A stretch of 64,000 nt of DNA, from the NCBI GenBank assembly GCA_044445965.1, contig JBIOEJ010000008.1, positions 1 to 64,000 of the forward strand. Direction: 5' to 3'. This DNA comes from GAS188 sp044445965 (GTDB lineage Bacteria; Pseudomonadota; Alphaproteobacteria; Rhizobiales; Beijerinckiaceae). How positions within the stretch are numbered: the first letter of the stretch is position 1; each line of letters opens with the position of its first letter. The translations under genes were made by a program, and so were the position numbers. The notes under the pieces are model-generated. The model searched no databases and was not told the DNA's origin. It saw nothing but the letters and a program-made list of their open reading frames with translations. Positions 7,126 to 16,379 of the stretch are shown one piece after another.

Positions 7126-8682
7126 TCAGCGTTGCGGCAGCGCGGCCGGCCCGAACTCCTGGTCGAGCCTGTCGATGCGCTCCTGCTGGCTCTGGCCTTC
7201 CGCCGCCGGTCGCGTCACCTCGCCGCCGCGCGAGACGAGTCCCGGCCAGGCGATGATGGCGATCACCATGACGACCTGCAGGATGACGAAGGGAACCGCG
7301 CCCCAATAGATATCGAGCGTCGTCAAGGGCGCGATGATCTTCCCGGTCACGCGGTCCCGATAAGGTTCTTCAGGGGCGACCGAGCGCAGATAGAAAAGCG
7401 AATAGCCGAAAGGCGGATGCATGAAGCTCGTCTGGATATTGACGCCGATCAAGACGGCGAGCCAGACGAGATCGATGCCGAGCTTGACCGCGGCCGAGGC
7501 GATCAGCGGCACCAGGATGAAGGCGATCTCGAAGAATTCGAGGAAGAAGGCGAGGACGAAGATCAGCGCGTTGACGAACAGGAGAAATCCGGTCGCTCCG
7601 CCCGGCAAGGCGATCAGCAGCCCCTCGACCCATTTATGGCCATTGACCCCGAAGAAGGTCAGCGAGAAGACGCGCGAGCCGATCAGGATGAAGATCGCGA
7701 AGGAAGCGAGCCGCGCGGTCCTCTGGGTCGCCTGGCGCAGGAGGCCTAGGCTGAGCCGCCGCTTGGCGAGCGCCAGCAGCAGCGCCCCGCCTGCGCCCAT
7801 GGCTCCCCCTTCGGTCGGCGTGGCGACGCCGAAGAAGATCGTGCCGAGCACCAAAAGCATGAGGGCGAGCGGGGGCAGCATTGCCAGCAGCACGCGGCGC
7901 GCCAGCCGCGCGCCGCTGATCTTCGCGGGCACGGCCGGCATGGCGCTCGGCTTCACGATGGATACCGCGAAGACATAAAGCGCATAAAGCAGTGCGAGGA
8001 GAGCCGCCGGCCGCAGCGCCGCCGCGAAGATGTCGATCACCGAGACGCTGAGCTGGTCGGCGAGGACGATCAGCACGATGCCCGGCGGGATAACCTGGGC
8101 GAGGGTGCCCGAGGCCGTGATCACCCCTGCGGCAAGCGGCCGATCATAGCCATGGCGCATCATGATCGGCAGCGAGATCAGGCCCATCGATATCACCGAG
8201 GCGGCGACTACGCCGGTCATGGCGGCGAGCAGCGCGCCGACAAAGATCACCGCATAGCCGAGACCGCCCCGTACCGGGCCGAAGAGTTGGCCCATCGTCT
8301 CGAGCAGATCCTCCGCCAGGCCCGAGCGCTCGAGGATCATACCCATGAATGTGAAGAACGGGATGGCGAGCAAGATCTCGGAATTCATGACGCCGAGCAC
8401 GCGCTCGGGCAGGGCGTTGAGGAAATCGGGCCGGAACAGGCCAAGCGAGATGCCGATGACCGCGAACAGCAATCCGACCCCCGCCAGCGTGAAGGCAACG
8501 GGATAACCGGCGATCAGCAGCGTGACGAGCGCAACGAACATGACGGGCGCCATGTTGGTGGAAAGCCAGGTGGCGAAAGGTTGCGCCGTCCCTTCGGGGC
8601 CCGCGGCCATGGCCATGAAGGGCGCATAGCAGATCGCGCAGGCAAGCGCTGCAGCTGCAAGACGGCGCGAAGCGGCGAGCAC
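7126..8682 (-). CDS. TRAP transporter large permease (DctM/SiaM type)
   Basis: 518 residues, GTG start 3 bases after the small-subunit stop. About a dozen hydrophobic segments; the N-terminal extension before the first family segment (TLLIAGYPVAFTLAGVG) includes an extra hydrophobic stretch, as in the TakP-associated long DctM proteins. Signature segments LLAIPFFTFMGMIL and SGTLAQVIPPGIVLIVL are present. Na+-coupled uptake through the inner membrane with DctQ and a binding protein. The C-terminal 40 residues are soluble and charged. The natural partner is the TakP-like binding protein encoded convergently from 5826. Confidence 0.9.
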   Translation of the reverse strand: MLAASRRLAAAALACAICYAPFMAMAAGPEGTAQPFATWLSTNMAPVMFVALVTLLIAGYPVAFTLAGVGLLFAVIGISLGLFRPDFLNALPERVLGVMNSEILLAIPFFTFMGMILERSGLAEDLLETMGQLFGPVRGGLGYAVIFVGALLAAMTGVVAASVISMGLISLPIMMRHGYDRPLAAGVITASGTLAQVIPPGIVLIVLADQLSVSVIDIFAAALRPAALLALLYALYVFAVSIVKPSAMPAVPAKISGARLARRVLLAMLPPLALMLLVLGTIFFGVATPTEGGAMGAGGALLLALAKRRLSLGLLRQATQRTARLASFAIFILIGSRVFSLTFFGVNGHKWVEGLLIALPGGATGFLLFVNALIFVLAFFLEFFEIAFILVPLIASAAVKLGIDLVWLAVLIGVNIQTSFMHPPFGYSLFYLRSVAPEEPYRDRVTGKIIAPLTTLDIYWGAVPFVILQVVMVIAIIAWPGLVSRGGEVTRPAAEGQSQQERIDRLDQEFGPAALPQR

Positions 8683-8685
8683 GCG

Positions 8686-9276
8686 TCAGGGCGCTCCGCT
8701 CGAACGCAGCGACGCAACGGGATCGTCGAGATTCAGGCGGCCGGTCGGCGATCCGGCTTCGAGGCCTCGCGCGACCGCAACGGATTTCACGAGCTCCGAC
8801 AAGGCCTGGACGAAGAGGAGCGCGAAAGCCGCGGGGATGAGCGCCTTCGCCGGCCATTGCGGCAAGCCGCCAGGGGTGACCGAGCCTTCGCCGATGGTCC
8901 ATGCGCTCGCAAAGAATGGCACGCCCTCTGCCAGCATGACGACGCACAACGGCACGAGGAATAGGAGATTGCCGATGATGTCGAGAACGGCGCGCCTGCG
9001 GGCGCCGAGCGATCGGAACAGGATATCGACGCGGATATGGCTGTTCTCGGCCAGCGTCAGAGGAGCGCCGCAAAGGACGATGCCCGCGAACAAGAGCACG
9101 GGGAGATCGAGCAGCAAGGGATGCGCGAAATGGGCGCCGTACCGCATTAAGGCGTTGAAAATCGACAAGAGGCAGGCCGCGAGCACGAGCCAAGCGGCCA
9201 ATCTGCCGATGGCGGCTGTCGCCGCGTCGACGACGCGCGAAGCCGGCAGAAGCAGGGTTCTCAGCGCATGGTCCAT
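8686..9276 (-). CDS. TRAP transporter small permease (DctQ type)
   Basis: 196 residues with four hydrophobic segments and the family pattern of a central NALMRYGAHFAHPLLLDL stretch followed by ENSHIRVDILF. Start chosen at the ATG with GGAAGGA just before it; the frame is open far upstream but that part is a shadow of the EamA gene. Overlaps the end of the EamA transporter gene by 16 bases and is followed by dctM after 3 bases, so the three genes are co-transcribed. DctQ forms the membrane complex with DctM. Confidence 0.88.
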   Translation of the reverse strand: MDHALRTLLLPASRVVDAATAAIGRLAAWLVLAACLLSIFNALMRYGAHFAHPLLLDLPVLLFAGIVLCGAPLTLAENSHIRVDILFRSLGARRRAVLDIIGNLLFLVPLCVVMLAEGVPFFASAWTIGEGSVTPGGLPQWPAKALIPAAFALLFVQALSELVKSVAVARGLEAGSPTGRLNLDDPVASLRSSGAP

Positions 9277-10226
9277 GCCGTCCTTCCGGGCTTCGGCCGT
9301 TCTTGCAAATGGCTCTCGATGTGGACGGGGGTGCTGGCCGCCGCGAGACGATGGCGCATGCGTTCGCGATGCATGGTATAGACGCCGCTGCCCATGATCA
9401 GGGCGATGCCGCATATCGATAGGGTATCGGGGAGATCTCCGAAGATCGTATAGCCCAGCGGCAGTGCCATCAGGATCCCGAAATAGCGGAACGGCGCGAC
9501 AACGCCCACTTCGGCGTTGCGATAGGCGATCACGATCGACAAATTGCCGAGCGTCACCAATATGCCGGCCATGATGAGGTAGAGGGTCGGCGCGACTACT
9601 ACCGGTCTCCATTCCTCCGTGGCGCCGAGCGCCAGGCCGGCGAGCCCGCCGGCGACCGTCGTCATCAAGGCGATGATGGGCGAGGGGATGACCGGATCGA
9701 TGTAGCGCGTGAGGAGATCGCGCGCCGCCACGAGCGCGGCCGACATGACGGCGAAGGCGGCATAGACGGTGAGCCCCTCAGCCGAGGGCTTGATGATGAG
9801 CACGACTCCCGAGAACCCCACCAATATGGCCAGAAAGCGCCGCCACCCGATACGCTCCATCCCCAAGGCTGCCGCCATCAGCGTCATGATGATCGGGGTC
9901 GCCTGCGAAATCGCCGTGATATTGGCGAGCTGCATATAGGGGAGCGCCTTGTAGAAAGTGAGGACGACCGCCGCATCGAGTAGGGCGCGGATCAACGTCA
10001 CCGGCCGCAGGAAAAGGGGCGCCCCATGCCACAACATCCGCCCATGCCCTGTGGCGATCACGACGCCGACCGCAAGGGTGACGGCGAACACGCCACGGAC
10101 CGCCATTATCTCGCCGGTCGGGAACACCTCGCTCGCCAGCTTGCCGCAGGCGTCATTGCAGATCCAGAAAACGCCGGCGACCAGCGTCGCGAGGATGCCG
10201 CGTCGATTGACGGCAGGTTCGGCCAT
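9261..10226 (-). CDS. EamA/DMT family transporter (10 TM)
   Basis: 321 residues. Two EamA repeats of five membrane segments; typical pieces are ATLVAGVFWICNDACGKL at the N-terminus, YMQLANITAISQATPI at the end of repeat 1 and RYFGILMALPLGYTIFGD in repeat 2. The last 35 residues are polar. Members export metabolites, amino acids or purines across the inner membrane; the substrate here is unknown. It is translationally overlapped by dctQ (16 bases), so it may export a related carboxylate or simply share the promoter. The gene upstream on the same strand is moaA, about 30 bases away. Confidence 0.85.
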   Translation of the reverse strand: MAEPAVNRRGILATLVAGVFWICNDACGKLASEVFPTGEIMAVRGVFAVTLAVGVVIATGHGRMLWHGAPLFLRPVTLIRALLDAAVVLTFYKALPYMQLANITAISQATPIIMTLMAAALGMERIGWRRFLAILVGFSGVVLIIKPSAEGLTVYAAFAVMSAALVAARDLLTRYIDPVIPSPIIALMTTVAGGLAGLALGATEEWRPVVVAPTLYLIMAGILVTLGNLSIVIAYRNAEVGVVAPFRYFGILMALPLGYTIFGDLPDTLSICGIALIMGSGVYTMHRERMRHRLAAASTPVHIESHLQERPKPGRTAWTMR

Positions 10227-10256
10227 GACGGCTCCGCGAGAGAATGGACCGGTCCC

Positions 10257-11351
10257 TCAACCGCCTGTCACGCTCATATGGCGCGCGACGGCGGGTTCCG
10301 GCCGGCGGCGCTCGATGACGAAATCATGGCCCTTGGGCTTGCGCGAAATCGCCTCGGTGATCGCCTGGTCGAGCAGCACATCCTCGGGCGAGGCGCGCAA
10401 GGCGCCGCGCAGATCGGCCGCGTCTTCTTGACCAAGGCACATATAGAGCGTGCCCGTGCAGGTGACGCGGACGCGATTGCAGCTCTCGCAGAAATTATGC
10501 GTCAACGGCGTTATGAAGCCCAATAGGCCGCCCGTTTCCCCGACCCGGACATAGCGGGCCGGGCCGCCGCTCGAATGGTCGAGGTCCTCCAGCGTGAACT
10601 CCCTGGCGAGCCGGGCGCGCACCAACGACAGAGGCAAATATTGGTCGGCGCGCATCGTCGAGAGCTCGCCGAGCGGCATCACCTCGATCAAGGTGAGCGC
10701 ATGCCCTTCGCCATGGGCCCAACGCATGAGCTCGGCGAGCTCGTGCTCGTTCTCGCCTTTCAGCGCGACTGCGTTGATCTTGATCTCGAGCCCGGCGGAG
10801 CGGGCTGCCTCGATCCCTTCGAGCACCTTGGGGAGTTCGCCCCAGCGCGTCAGGCGCCGGAAGCGCGCCGGATCGAGCGTATCGAGCGAGACGTTGACCC
10901 GCTTGACGCCGTGATCGGCAAGCTCCCGGGCATGGCGTGCCAGCAGCGTGCCGTTGGTCGTCAGCGTCAATTCCTCGAGCGCCCCGCTCGCGAGATGCCG
11001 CGACAGCGAGCCGAACAGGCGCATGACATCGCGTCGCACCAGCGGTTCGCCCCCGGTGATGCGCAATTTCGTGGTGCCGCGTCGCACGAAGGCGGTGCAC
11101 AATCGATCGAGTTCCTCGAGCGTGAGAAGATCGCGCTTCGGCAGGAAGCTCATCTCCTCGCTCATGCAATAGACGCAGCGCAAATCGCAGCGATCCGTGA
11201 CCGACACACGCAGATAGGTAATGGGGCGCCGATAAGGGTCGACGAGCGGCGCGGGAACGGGCATGCGCGACAAAGACTGAACACCGCCGTCGGCATCCGG
11301 CCGGTCGCGGTCGATCTTGTCGCTCCATTGCATCGCCGTGCCGATCATCAT
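10257..11351 (-). CDS. moaA: GTP 3',8-cyclase MoaA (molybdenum cofactor biosynthesis)
   Basis: 364 residues. Radical-SAM cluster CDLRCVYC (Cys55, 59, 62), the SAM-binding ITGGEP, the second [4Fe-4S] site CESCNRVRVTC with a further Cys in YMCLG, and the C-terminal Gly-Gly required for catalysis. It converts GTP to 3',8-cyclo-GTP, the first step of Moco synthesis, together with MoaC. The N-terminal 29 residues before MPVPAPLVDPYRRP are not conserved in the family and a start at that internal Met (11264) is possible. No other moa/moe genes are nearby. Confidence 0.95.
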   Translation of the reverse strand: MMIGTAMQWSDKIDRDRPDADGGVQSLSRMPVPAPLVDPYRRPITYLRVSVTDRCDLRCVYCMSEEMSFLPKRDLLTLEELDRLCTAFVRRGTTKLRITGGEPLVRRDVMRLFGSLSRHLASGALEELTLTTNGTLLARHARELADHGVKRVNVSLDTLDPARFRRLTRWGELPKVLEGIEAARSAGLEIKINAVALKGENEHELAELMRWAHGEGHALTLIEVMPLGELSTMRADQYLPLSLVRARLAREFTLEDLDHSSGGPARYVRVGETGGLLGFITPLTHNFCESCNRVRVTCTGTLYMCLGQEDAADLRGALRASPEDVLLDQAITEAISRKPKGHDFVIERRRPEPAVARHMSVTGG

Positions 11352-11501
11352 TTGCCAAGGCTCGTGAGAGAAAGGCCTTGCCCTTTCCGGTCAACATAAG
11401 CGCCCCTGCACGGGGTGCAAGCTTTGTTCACTAGGCTTTGGGGCATGGCTGCCGGGCGAGGCCGCTATCGGCTGCTTCGCAATCCGCAGTACGACGCCAA
11501 G

Positions 11502-11527
11502 AAAAAGGCCGGCGCAAGGCCGGCCTT
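11502..11527 (-). terminator. Rho-independent terminator of the L,D-transpeptidase gene
   Basis: Arms AAGGCCGG (11505-11512) and CCGGCCTT (11520-11527) around a 7-base loop; on the minus strand the stem is followed by a run of five T (including the stem end). It lies 27 bases after the stop codon. Confidence 0.75.
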
Positions 11528-11553
11528 CATCATGAAATGCGGCAGCCTGGCCG

Positions 11554-12129
11554 TCAGCGCAGTACGACCACCCGCGTGCCGATCTTCACGCGCTCATAGA
11601 GGTCGGTCACATCGTCATTGGTCATGCGGATGCAACCTGACGACACGGCTTGGCCGATCGTCTCCGGCTCGTTGGAGCCGTGGATGCGAAACAGCGTCGA
11701 GCCGAGATACATGGCGCGCGCACCGAGCGGGTTGTCGAGGCCGCCGGCCATATGACGCGGCAGATCCGGACGGCGGCGCAACATCTGCGCCGGAGGCGTC
11801 CATTCGGGCCATTCCTTCTTCATCGAGATGGCGTTGATGCCACCCCAGGAAAATCCGGGCCGGCCGACCCCGACGCCGTATTTCATCGCCCGGTGATCCG
11901 CCAAAATGTAATAGAGCCGCCGCTCCTCGGTGGAAATGACGATCGTGCCGGGTGCGTAGGGGCCCGTATAGGCCACTTCCTCGCGCGGGATCGGCGTATA
12001 GGCGACACGGCTGTCGGCAGCGATCTCCGCCAGCGGGAGATGCGTCAGCGGGTCAATATCATAGGCGCTCGCGGCGGTCGCGAACGAGACACCACAAGCC
12101 AAGGCGGCGCAAGCAACGAAACGTCTCAT
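11554..12129 (-). CDS. L,D-transpeptidase (YkuD domain)
   Basis: 191 residues. Signal peptide (MRRF, hydrophobic core, cleavage after TAASA near 22) sends it to the periplasm. The YkuD domain spans about 58-191 and includes the catalytic set: His150 in RIHGSN and Cys166 with Arg168 in SSGCIRM. The usual SHGC is SSGC here, a tolerated variant. It would make 3-3 peptidoglycan cross-links or attach proteins to peptidoglycan. Start chosen at the Met directly before the basic signal n-region; an earlier Met would add 18 non-signal residues. A terminator follows. Confidence 0.9.
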   Translation of the reverse strand: MRRFVACAALACGVSFATAASAYDIDPLTHLPLAEIAADSRVAYTPIPREEVAYTGPYAPGTIVISTEERRLYYILADHRAMKYGVGVGRPGFSWGGINAISMKKEWPEWTPPAQMLRRRPDLPRHMAGGLDNPLGARAMYLGSTLFRIHGSNEPETIGQAVSSGCIRMTNDDVTDLYERVKIGTRVVVLR

Positions 12130-12286
12130 GGGCGCACTTCCATCATGTCGAGAACCAGCCAGATCGCCCGGAGAGCCCGCCACGCCTGATTTGCGGCATG
12201 AATCGGACAGTTCCGTGCTGGAAATGCGCTACCCCGAACACGGCTGCGCCGCAATGCGCATTCGCGCCTTTGTGAGGGACGAAACG

Positions 12287-13240
12287 CTATCTTGGTAAAG
12301 CCGTGTCTTTCGCGCCACACTCCTTGCCGAGCGCGATGCGAACGCCGTGGCGGCCTGCCAAATCCTGGACGAATTGCCAAGCGACGCGGCCGGACCGCGC
12401 GCCGCGAGTTGTCGCCCATTCCAGGGCTTGAGCCTGCAGAGTGGTTTGATCGATGCTGAGATTAAAATCGAAGTAACTGATATAACCATCTATCATTGCG
12501 AGATATTCATCCTGTCCGCATCTATGGAATCCAAGCCAGAGACCGAAGCGGTCGGAGAGCGACACCTTTTCCTCCACGGCCTCGCCGGGATTGATCGCGG
12601 TCGAGCGCTCATTCTCCATCATGTCGCGCGGCATGAGGTGCCGGCGGTTGGAAGTGGCGTAGAACAGCACATTGGCGGGACGGCCCTCGATCCCGCCCTC
12701 GAGCGCGGCCTTGAGCGATTTGTAGGACGCATCCCCCGCGTCGAACGACAAATCGTCGCAGAAAACGAGCGTTTGGTGCGGAACGCCGCGCAGCAGCCCC
12801 ATCAGCAACGGCAGCGCTTCGATGTCCTCGCGATGGATCTCGATGAGCTTCAGTCGTGCACCCGGCCGCTCGGTCGCGAGCCGGCGATTGATCTCCGCAT
12901 GCACCGCCTTGACCAGGGAGGATTTTCCCATGCCGCGTGCGCCCCAAAGCAGCGCATTGTTGGCCGGCAGGGCGCGCGCGAAGCGCTCGGTATTGTCGAG
13001 GAGCAGATCGCGCGCCTGGTCGATGCCCTTCAACAGCAGCAGCTCGACGCGATTGACATGGAGAACCGGCTCCAGCCTCTCGAGATCCGAGTGCCACAGA
13101 TAGGCGTCGGCGGCCGATAGATCGGCCGCCTCGAGCACCGGCGGCGCGAGACGGTCCAGCGCAGCGGCGATGCGTTCGAGCGCCTCGACGGCGCGGGCGT
13201 CGAAAAGGGAAGGGTGGGCGGTGCGATTGCGGTCGTTCAC
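12287..13240 (-). CDS. DUF815 family AAA-like ATPase
   Basis: 317 residues, matching the family length. A helical N-terminal region is followed by HVNRVELLLLKGIDQARDLL, the Walker A GARGMGKSSLV (about 100-110), a Walker B-like LVFCDDLSFD, and the family block NVLFYATSNRRHLMPRDMMEN. The cellular role of DUF815 proteins is not established; the fold is that of clamp-loader-like P-loop ATPases. It is a single gene, divergent from the EF-G-like GTPase with about 150 bases between them. The C-terminal tail after LAGRHGVRIALGK is variable. Confidence 0.85.
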   Translation of the reverse strand: MNDRNRTAHPSLFDARAVEALERIAAALDRLAPPVLEAADLSAADAYLWHSDLERLEPVLHVNRVELLLLKGIDQARDLLLDNTERFARALPANNALLWGARGMGKSSLVKAVHAEINRRLATERPGARLKLIEIHREDIEALPLLMGLLRGVPHQTLVFCDDLSFDAGDASYKSLKAALEGGIEGRPANVLFYATSNRRHLMPRDMMENERSTAINPGEAVEEKVSLSDRFGLWLGFHRCGQDEYLAMIDGYISYFDFNLSIDQTTLQAQALEWATTRGARSGRVAWQFVQDLAGRHGVRIALGKECGAKDTALPR

Positions 13241-13394
13241 GTCGGGAGCCCTCGAGCGGCGAACTCCTCATATATCAAGGGTCGACGAAGTCGAAGCTGG
13301 GGCTTGCGCGACGCTGCCGTTCCTGGGACCATGGCCGGGTGCGGCGCCGTGGCGTCCGGCGACCGTTCGCGAAAAACGAGGCGGGAGGCCGGTC

Positions 13395-15464
13395 ATGGTC
13401 GGAGCAAATGGGTCGACACATCGAGAGAGAGGGGCGGGGCCGCGGCTGATCGCGATCGTCGGCCCCTTCCAAAGCGGCAAGACCACATTGCTCGAAGCCA
13501 TTCTGGCGCGCTCCGGCGCCATCACCCGCCAAGGCAGCGTGAGCGAGGGATCGACCATCGGTGACGCCAGCCCCGAGGCGCGCGCCCATGCGATGAGCGT
13601 CGAGGCGAATATCGCGACCGCCGAATTCCTCGAGGAGCGCTACACCTTCGTCGATTGCCCCGGCTCGGTCGAATTCGTGCATGAGATACGCAACATTCTT
13701 CCGGTCTGCGATGCGGCGATCGTCGTCTGCGAGGCCGATGCGAAGAAGACGCCTGCGCTGCAGGTGATCTTGCGCGAGATCGAGGATATCGGCCTGCCGC
13801 GCATCCTGTTCCTCAACAAGATCGACGCCGCGGCCGCGCGTGTCCGCGACACGCTCGCCATGCTGCAGCCGGCATCGCGCACGCCGCTCCTGTTGCGCCA
13901 GATTCCGATCTGGAAGGACGATATCGCCACCGGCTTCATCGACCTCGCGCTGGAACGGGCCTTCATCTATCGCGAGCATGCGGCCTCGACCGTCGTCGAT
14001 CTGCCCGCGACCGAGCTCGATCGCGAGAAGGAGGCGCGTTTTTCCATGCTCGAGCGCCTCGCCGACTATGACGATGGGCTCATGGAGGAGTTGATCTCCG
14101 ATATCGAGCCGTCTCGCGACAAAATCTTCGACGATATGGTCAAGGAGCTGCGCGCCGGGCATCTCGTTCCTCTGATGATCGGCTCGGCGGAACGCGGCAA
14201 CGGGGTCACGCGGCTCTTGAAGGCGCTGCGGCACGAAGTGCCGGGCATCGAGCGCACGCGCGAGCGGCTCGGCCTGCCGTCGAAGGGGCCGGCGCTCGCC
14301 CATGTCATGCGCACCATTCACACGGCCCATGGCGGCAAGCTGTCCTTCGCGCGCGTGCTGCGCGGCAGCTTTTCGGACGGGATGACGGTCACGGGTTCGA
14401 GCGGCGCGGAAGAGCGCATCGCCGGATTGTCGCGTCTGATGGGGTCGAGCGCGACCAAGATGACGCGCGCCGAAACCGGCGAGGCGCTCGCCTTCCTGCG
14501 GCTAGACCATATCGCGACCGGAGACTGCTTCACCGACGCCAAGGAGGCGCCCGCCCGGCTCGAGCGCCCTGAGCCGGCTCAGCCCGTGCAGGTCTTCGCC
14601 CTCTCGGTGAAGGACCGCAAGGACGAGGTGCGATTGGCGGCGGCGCTGGCAAAGCTCGTCGACGAGGATCCCTCGCTCTGTTTCACTCAGGACCAGGAAA
14701 CCGGCGAATTGCGTCTCGCGGGCCAGGGCGAGATGCATTTGCGCTTTGCGCTCGAGCGGCTCAGCTCGCGTTTCGGCGTCACGGCGGAGGGGAGGAAGCC
14801 GAACGTCGCCTATCGCGAGACGATCAAGGAGGCCGTATCGGTGCGCGGCCGGCACAAAAAGCAGTCGGGCGGCCATGGCCAGTTCGGCGACGTCGTGATC
14901 GACGTGAAGCCGCGCCGACGCGGCGACGGCTTCGCCTTCGACGAGAAGGTGCATGGCGGCACCGTACCCCGCCAGTATTTCTCCTCGGTCGAGGCTGGGG
15001 TGAAGGATGCCCTCAACCGCGGGCCGCTCGGCTTCCCGGTGGTCGATGTCGCGGTAACGCTCACCGACGGCTCTTATCATTCGGTCGATTCCTCCGACAT
15101 GGCGTTCCGGGCGGCCGCGAAGATCGCCATCGGGGAGGCGCTGCCCAAGGCGCGCCCGGTGCTGCTCGAGCCGATCCTGTCGGTCGATATCGCGGTGCCG
15201 TCGGATGCGATGTCGCGCGCCACGGGCCTGGTCTCGGCGCGCAGGGGCCAGATCCTCGGCTATGATTCGCGCCCGGGTTGGGAGGGCTGGGACGTATTGA
15301 AGGCCCAGATACCCGAAGCCGAGATCGGCGACCTGATCGTCGAGCTGCGTTCCGCGACCGCGGGCGTCGGCAGCTACGCGTCGCATTTCGACCATCTCGC
15401 CGAGGTCAACGGCAAGCCAGCGGATGCCATCATCGCCCAACAAAGGGCGCATCGGGCCGAATAG
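13395..15464 (+). CDS. EF-G-like translational GTPase (FusA2-type paralogue)
   Basis: 689 residues with EF-G domain order: GTPase (G1 GPFQSGKTT, 23-31; G3 DCPG, 87-90; G4 NKID, 141-144), domain II (about 300-390), and domains III-V with GQGEMHLRFALERL and the C-terminal ferredoxin-like domains. It differs from housekeeping EF-G in having DCPGS in place of DTPGH, so the catalytic His next to the G3 motif is Ser, and in a Phe/Gln-containing P-loop. Such paralogues are frequent in alphaproteobacteria and have no settled function; this one may hydrolyse GTP slowly. Start is supported by GGGAGG 7-8 bases upstream. Followed by a long hairpin. Confidence 0.85.
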   Translation: MVGANGSTHRERGAGPRLIAIVGPFQSGKTTLLEAILARSGAITRQGSVSEGSTIGDASPEARAHAMSVEANIATAEFLEERYTFVDCPGSVEFVHEIRNILPVCDAAIVVCEADAKKTPALQVILREIEDIGLPRILFLNKIDAAAARVRDTLAMLQPASRTPLLLRQIPIWKDDIATGFIDLALERAFIYREHAASTVVDLPATELDREKEARFSMLERLADYDDGLMEELISDIEPSRDKIFDDMVKELRAGHLVPLMIGSAERGNGVTRLLKALRHEVPGIERTRERLGLPSKGPALAHVMRTIHTAHGGKLSFARVLRGSFSDGMTVTGSSGAEERIAGLSRLMGSSATKMTRAETGEALAFLRLDHIATGDCFTDAKEAPARLERPEPAQPVQVFALSVKDRKDEVRLAAALAKLVDEDPSLCFTQDQETGELRLAGQGEMHLRFALERLSSRFGVTAEGRKPNVAYRETIKEAVSVRGRHKKQSGGHGQFGDVVIDVKPRRRGDGFAFDEKVHGGTVPRQYFSSVEAGVKDALNRGPLGFPVVDVAVTLTDGSYHSVDSSDMAFRAAAKIAIGEALPKARPVLLEPILSVDIAVPSDAMSRATGLVSARRGQILGYDSRPGWEGWDVLKAQIPEAEIGDLIVELRSATAGVGSYASHFDHLAEVNGKPADAIIAQQRAHRAE

Positions 15465-15473
15465 GGGGCTGGC

Positions 15474-15508
15474 CCTTCCTTCTCCCGCGAAGAGCGGGAC
15501 AAGGAAGG
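15474..15508 (+). terminator. 15-bp hairpin after the EF-G-like gene
   Basis: Arms CCTTCCTTCTCCCGC (15474-15488) and GCGGGACAAGGAAGG (15494-15508), one mismatch, 5-base loop, starting 10 bases after the stop codon. No T-tract. One of several CT-rich intergenic palindromes in the window. Confidence 0.5.
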
Positions 15509-15656
15509 CGTGCCCGCGCAAGGGCGGCATGTCGCCGAGACACTTGTTTCGACGAGATTTTCCTCCGACATGTTTCGCAGGGGAAAAGCTTGTGTCGCGG
15601 AGGCTTGGCGCGAAGCATGCATATCGCACCGACCGAGCAAAGGGGAGATCGTGCGG

Positions 15657-16379
15657 ATGCAGGACGACAGCCGCGGCGCCAATGGGTGGCCGGCCAATTA
15701 CACCATTACGCGCGATCGCCTGCGCGACGGGTCGCATCTTGCCCAACTGCGCGCCCGCGCGCTTCCCGGTTTTCCGATCCGCTCGGACGCGGAGATCGCG
15801 GCATCGCTCGAAAAGGCGCTCGCCGGCCGGCCTGCCACCGGCGATGTCTGGGTGTTCGGCTACGGCTCGCTCATCTGGAACCCCGCCTTCGAGTTCGCGG
15901 AGAAGCAGGTCGCGCTCGTGCGCGGCTGGCATCGGCGTTTCTGCCTATGGCTCAAGGCAGGGCGCGGCACGCCGGAATTGCCGGGGCTGATGCTGGCCCT
16001 CGATCGCGGCGGGTGCTGCAGGGGCATCGCCTTTCGCCTCGACGAGCGGCAGGTCGAGGAAGAGCTTCTGATCCTGTGGCGGCGCGAGATGCTGAGCGGC
16101 TCCTACGAGGCGCGCTGGGTCGACGCGCATTCGGCGCAAGGCCCGGTAAGGGCCGTCACCTTCGTCGCCAACAGAAGCCATGACCGCTTCACCAATCTGT
16201 TGTCGGACGACGAGGTGGCCGACCGGATCTCGGTGGCCCGGGGGCCGCTGGGAAGTTGCGCCGAATATCTGTTGAACACGGTCGAGCATCTCGAGGCGCT
16301 CGGCTTTCGCGATGCGAGCCTCGAGCGCATCAGGCGGCGCGTCGAGATGCGCGAGCGCGCTCCTATGGCTGCTTCGTGA
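15657..16379 (+). CDS. ChaC-type gamma-glutamylcyclotransferase
   Basis: 240 residues. The substrate-binding motif VFGYGSLIW (66-74) and the catalytic glutamate in SYEARWV (Glu151) define the ChaC group, which cleaves glutathione to 5-oxoproline and Cys-Gly in the cytosol. The N-terminal 60 residues are a charged extension typical of proteobacterial members. Start chosen at the ATG with GGGGAG 9 bases upstream; a GTG two codons earlier is possible. The last 17 bases overlap tail-to-tail with the DUF4424 gene on the other strand. Confidence 0.88.
   Translation: MQDDSRGANGWPANYTITRDRLRDGSHLAQLRARALPGFPIRSDAEIAASLEKALAGRPATGDVWVFGYGSLIWNPAFEFAEKQVALVRGWHRRFCLWLKAGRGTPELPGLMLALDRGGCCRGIAFRLDERQVEEELLILWRREMLSGSYEARWVDAHSAQGPVRAVTFVANRSHDRFTNLLSDDEVADRISVARGPLGSCAEYLLNTVEHLEALGFRDASLERIRRRVEMRERAPMAAS

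Noticed and set aside
10990..11420. Molybdenum-cofactor riboswitch upstream of moaA
   Set aside because: Only a short GC hairpin near 11405-11425 is seen; nothing resembling the conserved Moco RNA core.
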